A stretch of 64,000 bases of DNA from Anaerosporobacter mobilis DSM 15930 (GCF_900142955.1 NZ_FRCP01000016.1:62001-126000); one strand, 5' to 3'; positions 9,106-18,150 are shown, numbered from the stretch's first letter. The notes: a model not told the origin generated them from the letters alone. Translations and numbers: made by a program.

Positions 9106-10992
9106 ATGTCTAAAAGGAAAATACATACTAAGAGAAAGAATGAAAAGAAGAATAAAGATAGTTCTTCCCTAATACTGGCTATAGTACCAATACTTATGAT
9201 TATCTTATTCGTCCCTATTGCGGTTCGTGCTCTAAACGTAGAAACATATCTAGCTGATTACATATGGTATAGTAAAGCTACAACTACAATGGATATATTT
9301 TTGAAGGTAAAATCAATTTTGTTTTTGCTATTTTGTAGCCTAATGATTCTTTTTATTGGTTATCAACTATTTGTTACATATCAGAAAGATAAAAGAAATA
9401 AGTCATATCAACCACATAAATCAAACCAGTTCAACTATACCCTAGCTGGAGCTAGTAAGCTATTTATAGATGAAAAGTGTTTTATCCCATTAGGGTTGTA
9501 TATGTTGTTGATTGTTGCCTCAACCATTGCCTCAAAACACAGCCAAATAGCACTTCGAGGTATGGTAGAGCAATTTGAAACCATGTGGGTATTACTTGGT
9601 TATGGTTTGGTAGTGTTTTATACATATCTATTCCTATCAACAATAAAACAACTTCAGGTCATAGTTAATACAGGTATAATAATGATTACAATAGTAGTTT
9701 CCATTGGATTTACTCAATTCATTGGGCATGATTTTTTTCAAACTAGCTTTGGAAAGTCACTAATCTCAAAGAATGAATTATCTTTTCGTTTTGAAGAGGG
9801 ACATGTATATACAACGTTATACAATCCTAATTATGTCGGTTTATTTGCAGCATTACTGGCTCCTTTTTTACTTATCATGATTTATTCAGTTAAGGGATTT
9901 ACTAAAAAGATACTAAGTGGGTTGTTAACTATAGGATTACTATGCTGTGCTTATGGTAGTAAATCCTCAAGTGGTATTATTGGTATAATCGCTAGTTTTC
10001 TGGCGATAGCACTACTTTTTGCTATATTGCATCGTTCCTATATTATGAAACATGCTAAAAAAATCATATTAGGAATCGTAATGTGTATACTTGTTTTTGT
10101 AGTAGTTAATATTGGTCTTGATAATCCTGTAGGACAATATGTCGCAGATACCTATAGAATGATTACCGATTCATCAGCCAAGCCAGAATCGAATCTATCT
10201 AGTATTATTACAAGAGATGATGAAGTTGAGTTGGTTTATAAGGAAGAACCTCTTAAGATACAGTTCTCAGTAGAGAACGAACAATATGTTTTTTCATTTT
10301 GCGACTCTACTGGAAAGGAACTAGAACAACAGCTCTCTGAGGATAATAGGATAATTACTTTAACAGATGAACGGTTTCAAGATTTCGGGTTTTCAATAAC
10401 ACAATATGATAATATAATATGTTTCGCAGTCAACGTAGAAGGCTCTGTATGGTATTTTACGAATCAAACAGATGGTACATATTATTACTGCAATAACTAT
10501 GGCAAACTACTTAAAATTGATCAAACGCAAGAATTCAAAGCATTTTGGAATATTGGTAGTGGTCGCGGCTATATTTGGGATAAAACAGTACCAATCCTTA
10601 AGGCTCATCCTGTACTCGGCACTGGGCCAGACACCTATGCATTATATTTTCCTAATACAGATTATTTGAATCTATATCATACTGGATTTAGTAATGAGAT
10701 TATAACAAAACCACATAGTCTATATCTGCAAATCGCTGCACAAACAGGTATACCATCACTAATCGCATTCCTTGTTTTCTATGCTATGTATGCAATTTCA
10801 AGTATAAAACTATATATGAGACATAATTTTAAAAAATATGAGGTTCGTATTGGTATTGCAATCTTAGCTGGAACATTCGGTTATTTGGTAACATCAATTG
10901 CTAATGATTCTACTATAGCTGTAGCACCGCTATTCTGGACATTAATTGGTGTTGGGCTGGCAATCAATCGAATGATAAAGAAAAATGTCTAG
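9106..10992 (+). CDS. O-antigen ligase-like membrane protein 3 (Wzy_C family)
   Basis: A 628-residue third paralog, the most divergent of the three. The first 22 residues are strongly basic (KRKIHTKRKNEKKNKD), suggesting a cytoplasmic N-terminus. It keeps YNPNYVGLFAALLAPF, a GSKSSSG variant of the GSQSKTG motif, the inserted hydrophilic domain (near residues 360-480), GRGYIWDKTVPILKAHP, GTGPDTY and KPHSLYLQIAAQTG. The ribosome site AAGGAGA is 5 nt before the ATG. It has its own promoter, so the three ligase-like genes can be expressed separately. No U-rich terminator follows; the next gene is convergent. Confidence 0.8.
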   Translation: MSKRKIHTKRKNEKKNKDSSSLILAIVPILMIILFVPIAVRALNVETYLADYIWYSKATTTMDIFLKVKSILFLLFCSLMILFIGYQLFVTYQKDKRNKSYQPHKSNQFNYTLAGASKLFIDEKCFIPLGLYMLLIVASTIASKHSQIALRGMVEQFETMWVLLGYGLVVFYTYLFLSTIKQLQVIVNTGIIMITIVVSIGFTQFIGHDFFQTSFGKSLISKNELSFRFEEGHVYTTLYNPNYVGLFAALLAPFLLIMIYSVKGFTKKILSGLLTIGLLCCAYGSKSSSGIIGIIASFLAIALLFAILHRSYIMKHAKKIILGIVMCILVFVVVNIGLDNPVGQYVADTYRMITDSSAKPESNLSSIITRDDEVELVYKEEPLKIQFSVENEQYVFSFCDSTGKELEQQLSEDNRIITLTDERFQDFGFSITQYDNIICFAVNVEGSVWYFTNQTDGTYYYCNNYGKLLKIDQTQEFKAFWNIGSGRGYIWDKTVPILKAHPVLGTGPDTYALYFPNTDYLNLYHTGFSNEIITKPHSLYLQIAAQTGIPSLIAFLVFYAMYAISSIKLYMRHNFKKYEVRIGIAILAGTFGYLVTSIANDSTIAVAPLFWTLIGVGLAINRMIKKNV

Positions 10993-11173
10993 AAATTGAA
11001 TATACAAGCTTACAGAGGCTGTTGCAAAACGGTTTATCTCAAATGTTTTCCGGACAGTTAATATTTCATTGTTATATAGTTGAAAAATATAGTATAGATA
11101 TTCAAATTATGTTTTGCGCCAATATTTTAAAGCATGGGTTTGACAATCTTTAGCAAGTTTATTATAGAACCAT

Positions 11174-11228
11174 AAAACAAAAAAAGAATCCCCCAAACAA
11201 GAATTTTCATTCAAATCTGGGGGATTCT
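11174..11228 (-). terminator. Terminator of S-layer gene 2
   Basis: A perfect 11-bp stem (AGAATCCCCCA at 11185-11195 with TGGGGGATTCT at 11218-11228). On the minus strand it is followed by a T-rich run (A-rich 11174-11184 on the plus strand). Confidence 0.88.
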
Positions 11229-11261
11229 AATATTATTATAGTTTAAGCAATTAGCCTAGAA

Positions 11262-13691
11262 CTATCTAATTGTAATAGTTTTTCCTACTGTTACAGTGTG
11301 TTCGAAGCTGTTATCACCGAATTTTTCTTTAACAGTTACTGATTTAACGAATACAGAAGAACCGTTCTTAGTGTATTCTACACCAGTGATTCCAACACCG
11401 TCAGCAACTTTTAATTCTTTACCAGCAGCGTTTTTAACTGTAGTGTTTTCTTGCATAGCAGCTAATACAGTAGCATCATCAACGATACCAGCGTAAGTAG
11501 TCTTGTTAAGAGTTACAGTTGGAGCTGCTTGAGTATCACTTACAACGATAGCTGTTTTAGCAATAGTTTTTCCATCTTTTTCAGCTGTAATTGTGTAAGT
11601 TCCTTTTGCTAATTTAGTAATAGTTCCGTTAGAAACAGTTACATAATCAAACTTAAAGTTGTTATCATAAGTTTTTTCGTATTTGTTTGGTCCAGTTACA
11701 GTGATTTTAGCTTCAGCGTTTTCAACTGCAAGACCACCAGCGTATCCTAATACTTTAACATCTACAGATTTAGTAGCTGTTGTATCTTCATCAACTACTG
11801 TATCTACAGTGTTTGATGATAATTCTAATTTATATGAGTTAACAGGTGTTGAAGGTTTTTCTTTAACAACTACTGTTAATACAGTTACTTTGTTAGCATC
11901 GTTAGCTAAAGCAACTTTGTATTGGTAAGTACCAGGTGTAGCTGTTTTAGCATCTACAGTGATGTTTTTACCGTCAATATCGATTTTAGGTCCGTTAGTG
12001 TATTCTTTAACAGCTACTGGATTAGCAAAATTACCAGCTACTGCGTAATCATCACCATGTTGATCTTTGATTTTAACTTCGATAGAATCTGTAGCGATTT
12101 CAGTACCAGCTACTAAAGTAGTTGAGTTCTTAGCTAAAGAGATAGCGTTAGCTTTTCTTTCAGCTTTGATAACTACTGGTAAAGTCCAAAGTACAGAACC
12201 TTTTTCGTTCTTAACAACTACTACAGTTGATCCTTCTTTAACAGCTATTAAAGTAGCGTGATCATCTACAGTAGATACTAATAAGATGTTTTCGTTACCT
12301 GACTCAAAAGTAAGACCAGTTACTTTGTTATTGTTTGAATCAACAGCATTTAAGAATAAGTTTCTTGTTTCGTTAACGCTAATTACATTTTTGTTTTCAG
12401 TTACTTTATCCCAGTTAACTGAATCTTTTTCAGTGATTACGTAGTTTTTGTAAGCACCGATTGTAGCTGAAGATTCATCTACTGCTGTGATAGTAGCGTC
12501 TACAGATACAGCACCTTCTTCGTTACCAGCTGTGTCGTATTTGTAAGTGTGGTAAGTGATTTTTAACTTAGCTACGCTTCCTTTATTGAAAATAGTAAGT
12601 TTTCCGTCAGTTGTGTTGTACCAACCGTCTTTGTTTTCAACTTCTTCGATAGTTACAGAAGATTTTTTAGCGTCAGTGATATCTACACCGTTAGCATTCT
12701 TTAATACGTATTCAATTTCAGTAGCTTTGTTTTCAACTACTGTAGAAGTTTTAACTTCGATAGTTGCAACTTCACCAATTGTAGTAGCGAATTCGAATTC
12801 TTTGTCGCCATATGTTAATACATAAGTAGCTCCATCAGCGTATGATGCGAAAGTTTCAACAGTAACAACTTTACCATCTTCTGAGAAAGTGATACCTTTA
12901 ACAGCAGAAACTACGTTAGTAGCTTTGTTCTTGATAGCGAAGTTTTCAGCTTTAACTGTTGCTTTCATGTTATCATCGAAAGTTACAGCAACTTTATTAG
13001 TAGCTGTTTGAGCAACTGATTTTAAAGAAGAAACAACTTTGATTGTCATCCATTCTGAATCAACTGTATCATTAGCAGCTAATTTTTCTTTGTTTTGGTA
13101 AGCTCTAACTCTAACTTTGAATTCACCAGCTTTAGTAGTTGTTACTTTACCATTTTTTCTATCGATTTTAGCGCCTGCAGTGTTGCTAGCTTCGTCGATT
13201 TCCCACATTCTGTAGTCAGTAGCTTTAGCACCTGAAGCAGTTGAGAATGAGCTATCGAAATCGAATACGTTTTCGCCGATTCCTACAGTATTGTTTTCTG
13301 GAGCGTTTTTAGCCCAAACTTTTGTAGCGTTTTCTTTAACTGTTACAGTAGCTTTTAAAGTTTTAGTTTTCTTAGTTGGTAAAGTGATTTTGCAAGAGAT
13401 TGTAGCTTTACCAGTTTTTGTACCAGGCTTAGTTAAACCTTTTGAGTTAACTGTAGCGATTGATTTGTTTGAAGTTGTCCAAGAGTATTTTGAACCACTT
13501 ACTTTGTTGCTAATGTTGAAATCATATTTGTTTCCAACTGCGTTTTCATTGATATAAAGTGTTTTAGATGTTCTGTTTAATGCAGGAGCTTTAGCTGCAG
13601 ATGCAGTTGTGAAAGCTGCTGGCATTGCTGTAGCTACCATTGCTAATGCAAGTGTAGATGCAAGACTTTTCTTTACGAAATTCTTTTTCAT
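11262..13691 (-). CDS. S-layer-like secreted protein with Ig-like domains (paralog 2)
   Basis: An 809-residue exported protein facing paralog 1. It has the same signal peptide, the same BIG2-like domain (YSWTTSNKSIATVNSKG near residue 68) and almost the same sequence up to TFDDNMK near residue 240. After that the two share domain order but differ much more; the C-terminal 150 residues are least alike. No SLH, LPXTG or membrane anchor. The ribosome site AGGAGG is at 13701-13706 (minus strand). The conserved N-terminal part probably carries secretion and wall-binding functions and the variable part the exposed surface; that split is inference. Codon use again looks like a highly expressed gene. 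Confidence 0.75.
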   Translation of the reverse strand: MKKNFVKKSLASTLALAMVATAMPAAFTTASAAKAPALNRTSKTLYINENAVGNKYDFNISNKVSGSKYSWTTSNKSIATVNSKGLTKPGTKTGKATISCKITLPTKKTKTLKATVTVKENATKVWAKNAPENNTVGIGENVFDFDSSFSTASGAKATDYRMWEIDEASNTAGAKIDRKNGKVTTTKAGEFKVRVRAYQNKEKLAANDTVDSEWMTIKVVSSLKSVAQTATNKVAVTFDDNMKATVKAENFAIKNKATNVVSAVKGITFSEDGKVVTVETFASYADGATYVLTYGDKEFEFATTIGEVATIEVKTSTVVENKATEIEYVLKNANGVDITDAKKSSVTIEEVENKDGWYNTTDGKLTIFNKGSVAKLKITYHTYKYDTAGNEEGAVSVDATITAVDESSATIGAYKNYVITEKDSVNWDKVTENKNVISVNETRNLFLNAVDSNNNKVTGLTFESGNENILLVSTVDDHATLIAVKEGSTVVVVKNEKGSVLWTLPVVIKAERKANAISLAKNSTTLVAGTEIATDSIEVKIKDQHGDDYAVAGNFANPVAVKEYTNGPKIDIDGKNITVDAKTATPGTYQYKVALANDANKVTVLTVVVKEKPSTPVNSYKLELSSNTVDTVVDEDTTATKSVDVKVLGYAGGLAVENAEAKITVTGPNKYEKTYDNNFKFDYVTVSNGTITKLAKGTYTITAEKDGKTIAKTAIVVSDTQAAPTVTLNKTTYAGIVDDATVLAAMQENTTVKNAAGKELKVADGVGITGVEYTKNGSSVFVKSVTVKEKFGDNSFEHTVTVGKTITIR
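13574..13664 (-). repeat. 91-bp inverted repeat, copy 2 (S-layer gene 2)
   Basis: Reverse complement of 2408-2498, identical over 91 bases by eye. With copy 1 it could support homologous inversion of the intervening 11 kb, which would exchange the C-terminal parts of the two S-layer genes behind their promoters. Confidence 0.9.
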
Positions 13692-14068
13692 GTTTTTCTT
13701 CCTCCTAAAATTCGGGTAAATAACTTATGTAACATAAGTTACTCAATTACATTTACATAGTTGCTCCGATGAATCGTTACTATTACAGACATTTCCCCGT
13801 CATAAGTGGTGTCAAATACAATCTCTTATATAAGGCATAACCAATACTTAATCCAAAGAACTCTGTCAAACACTAGGTTTTAGGAGTTCTTTGGGGATAT
13901 TTATCTATAATTAGCAAGTCACGAAACATTATGAAATATTATCTTTCCAAATGTATAGATTAAGAGTTAAAAATCCCTACGTGATGAGGGTTTGCAAGAT
14001 TGGTAAAATTGATAGAATATAGTCGATTACACCACTTTTACACCACTTGCATAGGAATCACATGAAAA
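13692..14068 (-). promoter_or_regulatory. S-layer gene 2 leader: palindrome and stem-loop
   Basis: No gene seen. A 21-bp perfect palindrome (arm TAACTTATGT at 13721-13730, one-base centre, mirror arm 13732-13741) lies just upstream of the ribosome site. A second perfect inverted repeat, CCAAAGAACTC (13853-13863) with GAGTTCTTTGG (13884-13894), has a 20-nt loop. Tentative minus-strand promoter parts are TTGGAT (13851-13856) with TATATA (13827-13832), 18-nt spacing; a perfect TTGACA at 13810-13815 lacks a matching -10. Two adjacent copies of TTACACCACTT (14027-14037, 14038-14048) sit at the integrase end. Confidence 0.5.
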
Positions 14069-15304
14069 TTAGTTAAAGATGTGATATAATTTTTCCATTT
14101 CGCGAACCTTTATATCTTGTGTAACATGTGTATATAGGTTCATTGTTAGATTAATATTGCTGTGTCCAAGTAGTTCTTGAACCGTCTTTGGAGCAAGACC
14201 ATTCTCAAATGCCCTCGTAGCAAAGGAATGCCTAAGGGTATGAGGAGTGATTTTCTCGAACGGAACCAGCTCACGATTCTCATATAAGGCTTGTTGGCGT
14301 TCAATCCGATTGATTTTCTCTGTAATGGAATTCAGACATTTAACAACGTATACTTCTTGAATAGGTGTTCCATTCTTAGTTGTAAAAACCAAGTTATCCA
14401 TATTAGGAAGGGGAGTCCAAAAAGGCCCTCTTGCTATACGCAGTGCATGTTGGTACTTCTTTTGATCCTTCAATAAGACAGATAGATAAGGAATTAATGG
14501 AACGATTCGTTTACTTGTGCGGCTTTTTGGTGTTTGGAATTGAAAACCGAAGCGGCCTGTTTGTCGATTCTTCATATACAAAAGTGTACGGGATATTGAG
14601 ATGGTTGAAGAATTAAAATCAATATCGTCCCAAGTAAGACCAAGGAGTTCACCGATACGAAGTCCAGTTCCAAGAGCAACCCTAAGTAAGGGCTCATAAT
14701 AATTACCACGAATGTTCTCTAAGAAAACATCTTGTTCCGCAGCGGTTAACACACGAGGTTCTTTCTTCTCTTCGCGAGGAATCTCAGCACCAACACAAGG
14801 GTTTTTGATTAGGATATCGTTCTTAAGGGCAAGTTTGAATATATTGAATAATACCGCATGGACAATCTGAATGGTTCCTACGCTTAATCCGCTTTTTTGT
14901 AAGTCGTTATAGAGCTTTTGTATGTGGATTGTACGGATATCCTGGAGTTTGCGGCTACCAAGAGCATTGGCTATATAACGTTCATAGCTAGTGGTATATA
15001 AAAGGAGTGTTGAGTTCTTAACTACTACACTTTTGTATTCCTCTAGCCAGGTCTGATACCAGTTACTAAGTGTAACCTGTCCACCAGTACAATAATATCC
15101 GTGTTCAGCCTCATATTTGGCATCGGCTAGACGCTTCTTCAAGGTACGCAGATTCTTGTCATAAAGGGTATAGCGTTTGCCTTGACATGTAAATCGGCCT
15201 TGATATCGTCCGTCTTTTCTAAGCGTAATTCCTGGTGGGAGCTTAGGTTTTATGGCAGTATCTAAATTATCTTCTGTTACTAGTTGTATACATTCTACGG
15301 GCAT
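14069..15304 (-). CDS. Tyrosine recombinase / integrase, lone
   Basis: A 411-residue site-specific recombinase. Residues about 25-70 form an arm-type DNA-binding domain (GITLRKDGRYQGRF), about 78-165 the SAM-like core-binding domain, and about 185-405 the catalytic domain. The catalytic set is visible: R216 in GTGLRIGELLGLTW, H355 and R358 in TPHTLRHSFATRA, H381 in LLGHSN and Y391 in NLYTH. It therefore looks intact. The ribosome site GGAGGT is 9 nt before the ATG. No excisionase, relaxase, phage or conjugation genes and no tRNA target are adjacent, so it is either the remnant of an element or a resident recombinase acting on local sites. Confidence 0.9.
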   Translation of the reverse strand: MPVECIQLVTEDNLDTAIKPKLPPGITLRKDGRYQGRFTCQGKRYTLYDKNLRTLKKRLADAKYEAEHGYYCTGGQVTLSNWYQTWLEEYKSVVVKNSTLLLYTTSYERYIANALGSRKLQDIRTIHIQKLYNDLQKSGLSVGTIQIVHAVLFNIFKLALKNDILIKNPCVGAEIPREEKKEPRVLTAAEQDVFLENIRGNYYEPLLRVALGTGLRIGELLGLTWDDIDFNSSTISISRTLLYMKNRQTGRFGFQFQTPKSRTSKRIVPLIPYLSVLLKDQKKYQHALRIARGPFWTPLPNMDNLVFTTKNGTPIQEVYVVKCLNSITEKINRIERQQALYENRELVPFEKITPHTLRHSFATRAFENGLAPKTVQELLGHSNINLTMNLYTHVTQDIKVREMEKLYHIFN

Positions 15305-15718
15305 ATTTCAATTACCTCCAAATCTATTAAAATAATAGTAAATGTAATGTTAGCATGCCCAATTCTGCGAAACATATAAATAACGATATCATGAAATGGA
15401 TAATATTACAATATTTAAGGGAATTGTTTGTAAATTTATAATAATATATAAATATTATGTAAAATATTGAGTTGTTATGTGAAGCTTATGTGAGAAAATT
15501 GTGACACCAATTGCGACACCAAGAATTAAGTGGAATGAAAATATCTTACTTCAAATGAAATTAGGTGTGTTTTTGTTGGAGACAACAAAAAATTAAAATC
15601 TTAATGTTAATTTAATGAATTCAACTAGGTCTTCCTGTATAATAAGTACGAGTATAATAGTGTAATAAATACAAATTATAAATAAATACAAATTATAAAT
15701 AAATACCAGGAGGAGAGT
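15305..15718. other. Intergenic: integrase upstream repeats, ABC operon leader
   Basis: No gene seen. GACACCAA occurs twice with 12-nt period (15503-15522), resembling the ACACCA-containing repeats on the other side of the integrase (14027-14048). Possible -10 boxes TATAAT at 15638-15643 and 15653-15658 lack good -35 partners. A 17-bp unit beginning AATAAATAC is repeated 2.5 times at 15664-15706, ending at the ribosome site AGGAGG (15708-15713) of the ABC gene. Confidence 0.55.
15664..15706 (+). repeat. 17-bp tandem repeat, 2.5 copies
   Basis: Units at 15664-15680 and 15681-15697 are identical; a 9-base partial third follows. All AT-rich, placed in the leader of the ABC transporter. Copy number could vary by slippage and alter the leader length. 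Confidence 0.85.
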
Positions 15719-16414
15719 ATGTTAACAATACATCAATTATCAAAGAAATTCGGAAAGTTACTTGCAGTAGATCGGGTGGATCTTTCAATACCAGATGGAA
15801 CAGTGGGAATTCTATTAGGACCAAATGGTGCGGGAAAATCTACAGTCATCAAAAGTATAGCAGGCTTACTAAGATATAATGGTAGTATTACAATTCAGAA
15901 TCTTCCGTCACGAACAGTAGAAGCGAAAAAACTATTTGCTTATGTCCCTGAAATACCAGCATTGTATGATAATCTAACGGTAAGGGAACATCTTACCTTC
16001 ATATGCAAGGCATACGGTATTAAGAAGGAAGAAGAATATATTGAATATCTATTAGAGAGATTCGACTTGTTTGATAAGCAAGATAAATTGGGAAATGAAT
16101 TATCCAAAGGAATGATGCAGAAAGTAAGTATCTGCTGTGCATTAGCAATTAAGCCCAAAGTAATATTACTTGATGAGCCAATGGTTGGTCTAGATCCCAA
16201 AGCGATTAAAGAATTGAAAGATGTAATACTTGAATTAAAAGAAGATGGAGTGACGGTACTTATCAGTACACATATGCTTGAGATGGTTAAAGAGTTATGG
16301 GATGTTATGTTTGTTATGAACAAAGGTAAAATTCTTACTACATACACCAAAGAGCAGGCAAAACATCAAGACATCGAAGAATTATTCTTCCAAGTGACTG
16401 GTGGTGAAGAGTAA
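15719..16414 (+). CDS. ABC transporter ATP-binding protein
   Basis: A 231-residue cytoplasmic ATPase subunit. Walker A is GPNGAGKST near residue 40, the signature is LSKGMMQKV (a variant of LSGGQ with K and M) near residue 130, and Walker B is VILLDEP near 153. The variant signature is common in ATPases of multidrug or membrane-protein exporter type. Its stop overlaps the next start by one base (TAATG), so the two genes are translationally coupled. Substrate cannot be read from sequence. Confidence 0.93.
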   Translation: MLTIHQLSKKFGKLLAVDRVDLSIPDGTVGILLGPNGAGKSTVIKSIAGLLRYNGSITIQNLPSRTVEAKKLFAYVPEIPALYDNLTVREHLTFICKAYGIKKEEEYIEYLLERFDLFDKQDKLGNELSKGMMQKVSICCALAIKPKVILLDEPMVGLDPKAIKELKDVILELKEDGVTVLISTHMLEMVKELWDVMFVMNKGKILTTYTKEQAKHQDIEELFFQVTGGEE

Positions 16415-17979
16415 TGGAGGCAATTAAGTACCTTTATAAAACTTCTTTTAAGAATCAACTGAAGAAATCAGTGAAAAAACCAGTTACGGTTATATACTGT
16501 ATACTTGCGATAGCATATTTTGTATGGATGTACTTTATATTTCGGGATATGGTTTCAGACATTAAGATTGATTCGCCAGAAGGACTAGTAATGTTGTTCT
16601 CGGCAATGGCTTTGTTCTTCTTGCCAGGAAACCTTATAACCTTTGCAAAGCGAAAGGGATTAATTTTTAGAAAGAGTGATATTCACTTATTGTTTGTATC
16701 CCCAGTATCTCCTAAATCAATATTGGTGTATGCATATCTTAGAAATATAATTCTAAGTGTAGTAGTTGGATTGGCCTTTATACCGATTGGAGTATTCTGG
16801 TTTCATGTACCTGTGTATAAGATGATTCTGTACTTCTTAGTAAGTCAAGTGGTTGAGAACACCTTAGAGATTAGTTTGATGATTATCTTATATGGCAATG
16901 AAAGATTGAGTAAGAAAACGTTGAAGATTATAGGTAAAGTCTTATTGTTGTTTATTGTAGCGATTGTAATCATTGGAGTTTACTTATTCTTTGAATACAA
17001 TAAGAGTTTAGCTTTTGTGGGACCTTTCCTAAGTAATCCGTATCTTCAGATGGTTCCAATTATTGGTTGGAGTATTGCTTGTTATCGATTACTTTTCTTA
17101 GGAGCAACGACGTTAAATGTAATCTGTACTGGTTTATATCTTATATCAACAATTATTCTATTCATTACCGCGTACCGTATGTCATGTACGGGGCTATATT
17201 ATCAAGATGCAATGAAATTCGCAGATGACTATGAAGAAGCAAGGATTCGTGGTAAGAAAGGCGAGGTTGCAGTAGTTGGCGGTAAGAAAGCAAAATTAAA
17301 AGCGGCTAATGTTGAATACAAAGGATATTACGCGAAAGCAATCTTCTATCGACAGATTCTTGAGTATAAGAAGAGGCGTTTCTTTATCTTTGGTTTTTAT
17401 AATTTAGTATGTCTTGGTATCGGTATAGCAATAGCTTTTCTATCAAAGGATATGGAAGTAAGAGAATATGCTCTCTTTGTTGCAGCAGGAGCAGGTGCCT
17501 ACTGTACGTTCATCTTCTCGGGATTTGCAACAAAATGGGCAAAAGAACTAGAAAATCCTTATACGTATCTAATACCAGATTCGCCATTGAAAAAGTTGTG
17601 GTATGCAACGGTGATAGAACATATACGGTCTGTAATTGATGGATTGCTAATTGTGTTACCCGTTGCTATCGTTGTTCGCATGAATATCGTTGCGGTAATT
17701 TTGAGTGTATTATGTTATGTATGTTTACAAGCCAATAAACTTTACTTATCCGTATTAAGCGAAGCGTTGTTAGGGAATACCGTTGGAACGGTAGGAAAAC
17801 AGTGGCTACGTATGATTGGAATGTCGATTTGTATTGCAGCAGGAATATTTGCGGCGGTGCTGTTTAATAAGTATGTTGGGATAGAGGCAGCATTTCTTGG
17901 AATGATTATGATAGAAGTCGTGATTACAGCAATAATTGCAGTGGGAGCTTCGATATTGTTTAAGAAGATGGAAATGTAG
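16414..17979 (+). CDS. ABC exporter permease
   Basis: A 521-residue membrane protein partnered with the ATPase upstream. Hydrophobic segments cluster near residues 25-45, 60-75, 105-160, 175-200, 210-255 and 320-520, with a basic cytoplasmic loop (RGKKGEVAVVGGKKAKLK) near 270-290. It resembles the large 'putative ABC exporter' permeases of Firmicutes rather than the short ABC-2 type. No conserved catalytic site is expected. Substrate unknown. Confidence 0.85.
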   Translation: MEAIKYLYKTSFKNQLKKSVKKPVTVIYCILAIAYFVWMYFIFRDMVSDIKIDSPEGLVMLFSAMALFFLPGNLITFAKRKGLIFRKSDIHLLFVSPVSPKSILVYAYLRNIILSVVVGLAFIPIGVFWFHVPVYKMILYFLVSQVVENTLEISLMIILYGNERLSKKTLKIIGKVLLLFIVAIVIIGVYLFFEYNKSLAFVGPFLSNPYLQMVPIIGWSIACYRLLFLGATTLNVICTGLYLISTIILFITAYRMSCTGLYYQDAMKFADDYEEARIRGKKGEVAVVGGKKAKLKAANVEYKGYYAKAIFYRQILEYKKRRFFIFGFYNLVCLGIGIAIAFLSKDMEVREYALFVAAGAGAYCTFIFSGFATKWAKELENPYTYLIPDSPLKKLWYATVIEHIRSVIDGLLIVLPVAIVVRMNIVAVILSVLCYVCLQANKLYLSVLSEALLGNTVGTVGKQWLRMIGMSICIAAGIFAAVLFNKYVGIEAAFLGMIMIEVVITAIIAVGASILFKKMEM

Positions 17980-18013
17980 GTAAATAAAACATTTGTAAAA
18001 AACGGGGATTTCA

Positions 18014-18042
18014 TTGACGAAGAATTAATAATGTTGTAGAAT
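18014..18042 (+). promoter_or_regulatory. Promoter of the glycan locus
   Basis: TTGACG (18014-18019), exact 17-nt spacer, TAGAAT (18037-18042). The leader to the first gene is about 100 nt. No comparably clear promoter was noticed between 18151 and 29874, so this may drive the first part of the locus. Confidence 0.75.
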
Positions 18043-18073
18043 TAAGGATGTTGATAATGTGAGGAATAGTAGG

Positions 18074-18108
18074 ATTAACTAAGTGTGATGATAGTTAATT
18101 CTATTTTT
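18074..18108 (+). terminator. Leader hairpin with U-rich tail (terminator or attenuator)
   Basis: ATTAACTA (18074-18081) pairs perfectly with TAGTTAAT (18092-18099), followed by TCTATTTTT. It lies downstream of the promoter at 18014-18042 and upstream of the first glycan gene, so it could either end read-through from the ABC operon or attenuate the glycan operon. Confidence 0.5.
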
Positions 18109-18150
18109 CCATGTTTATTATTTACAGAACATTAGGAAGGGAACAAGCTT

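Noticed and set aside
10472..10669. 65-codon ORF inside ligase-like gene 3
   Set aside because: Overlaps a well-supported membrane protein in another frame, with no ribosome site and no recognisable product.
11017..11030. GGCTGTTGCAAAAC after ligase-like gene 3, resembling ends of some insertion sequences
   Set aside because: No transposase fragment or convincing partner repeat is nearby; a short GTTTTGC at 11111 is too little evidence.
11296..13557. Several + strand ORFs across S-layer gene 2
   Set aside because: They arise from the strongly biased codon use of the minus-strand S-layer gene and lack ribosome sites.
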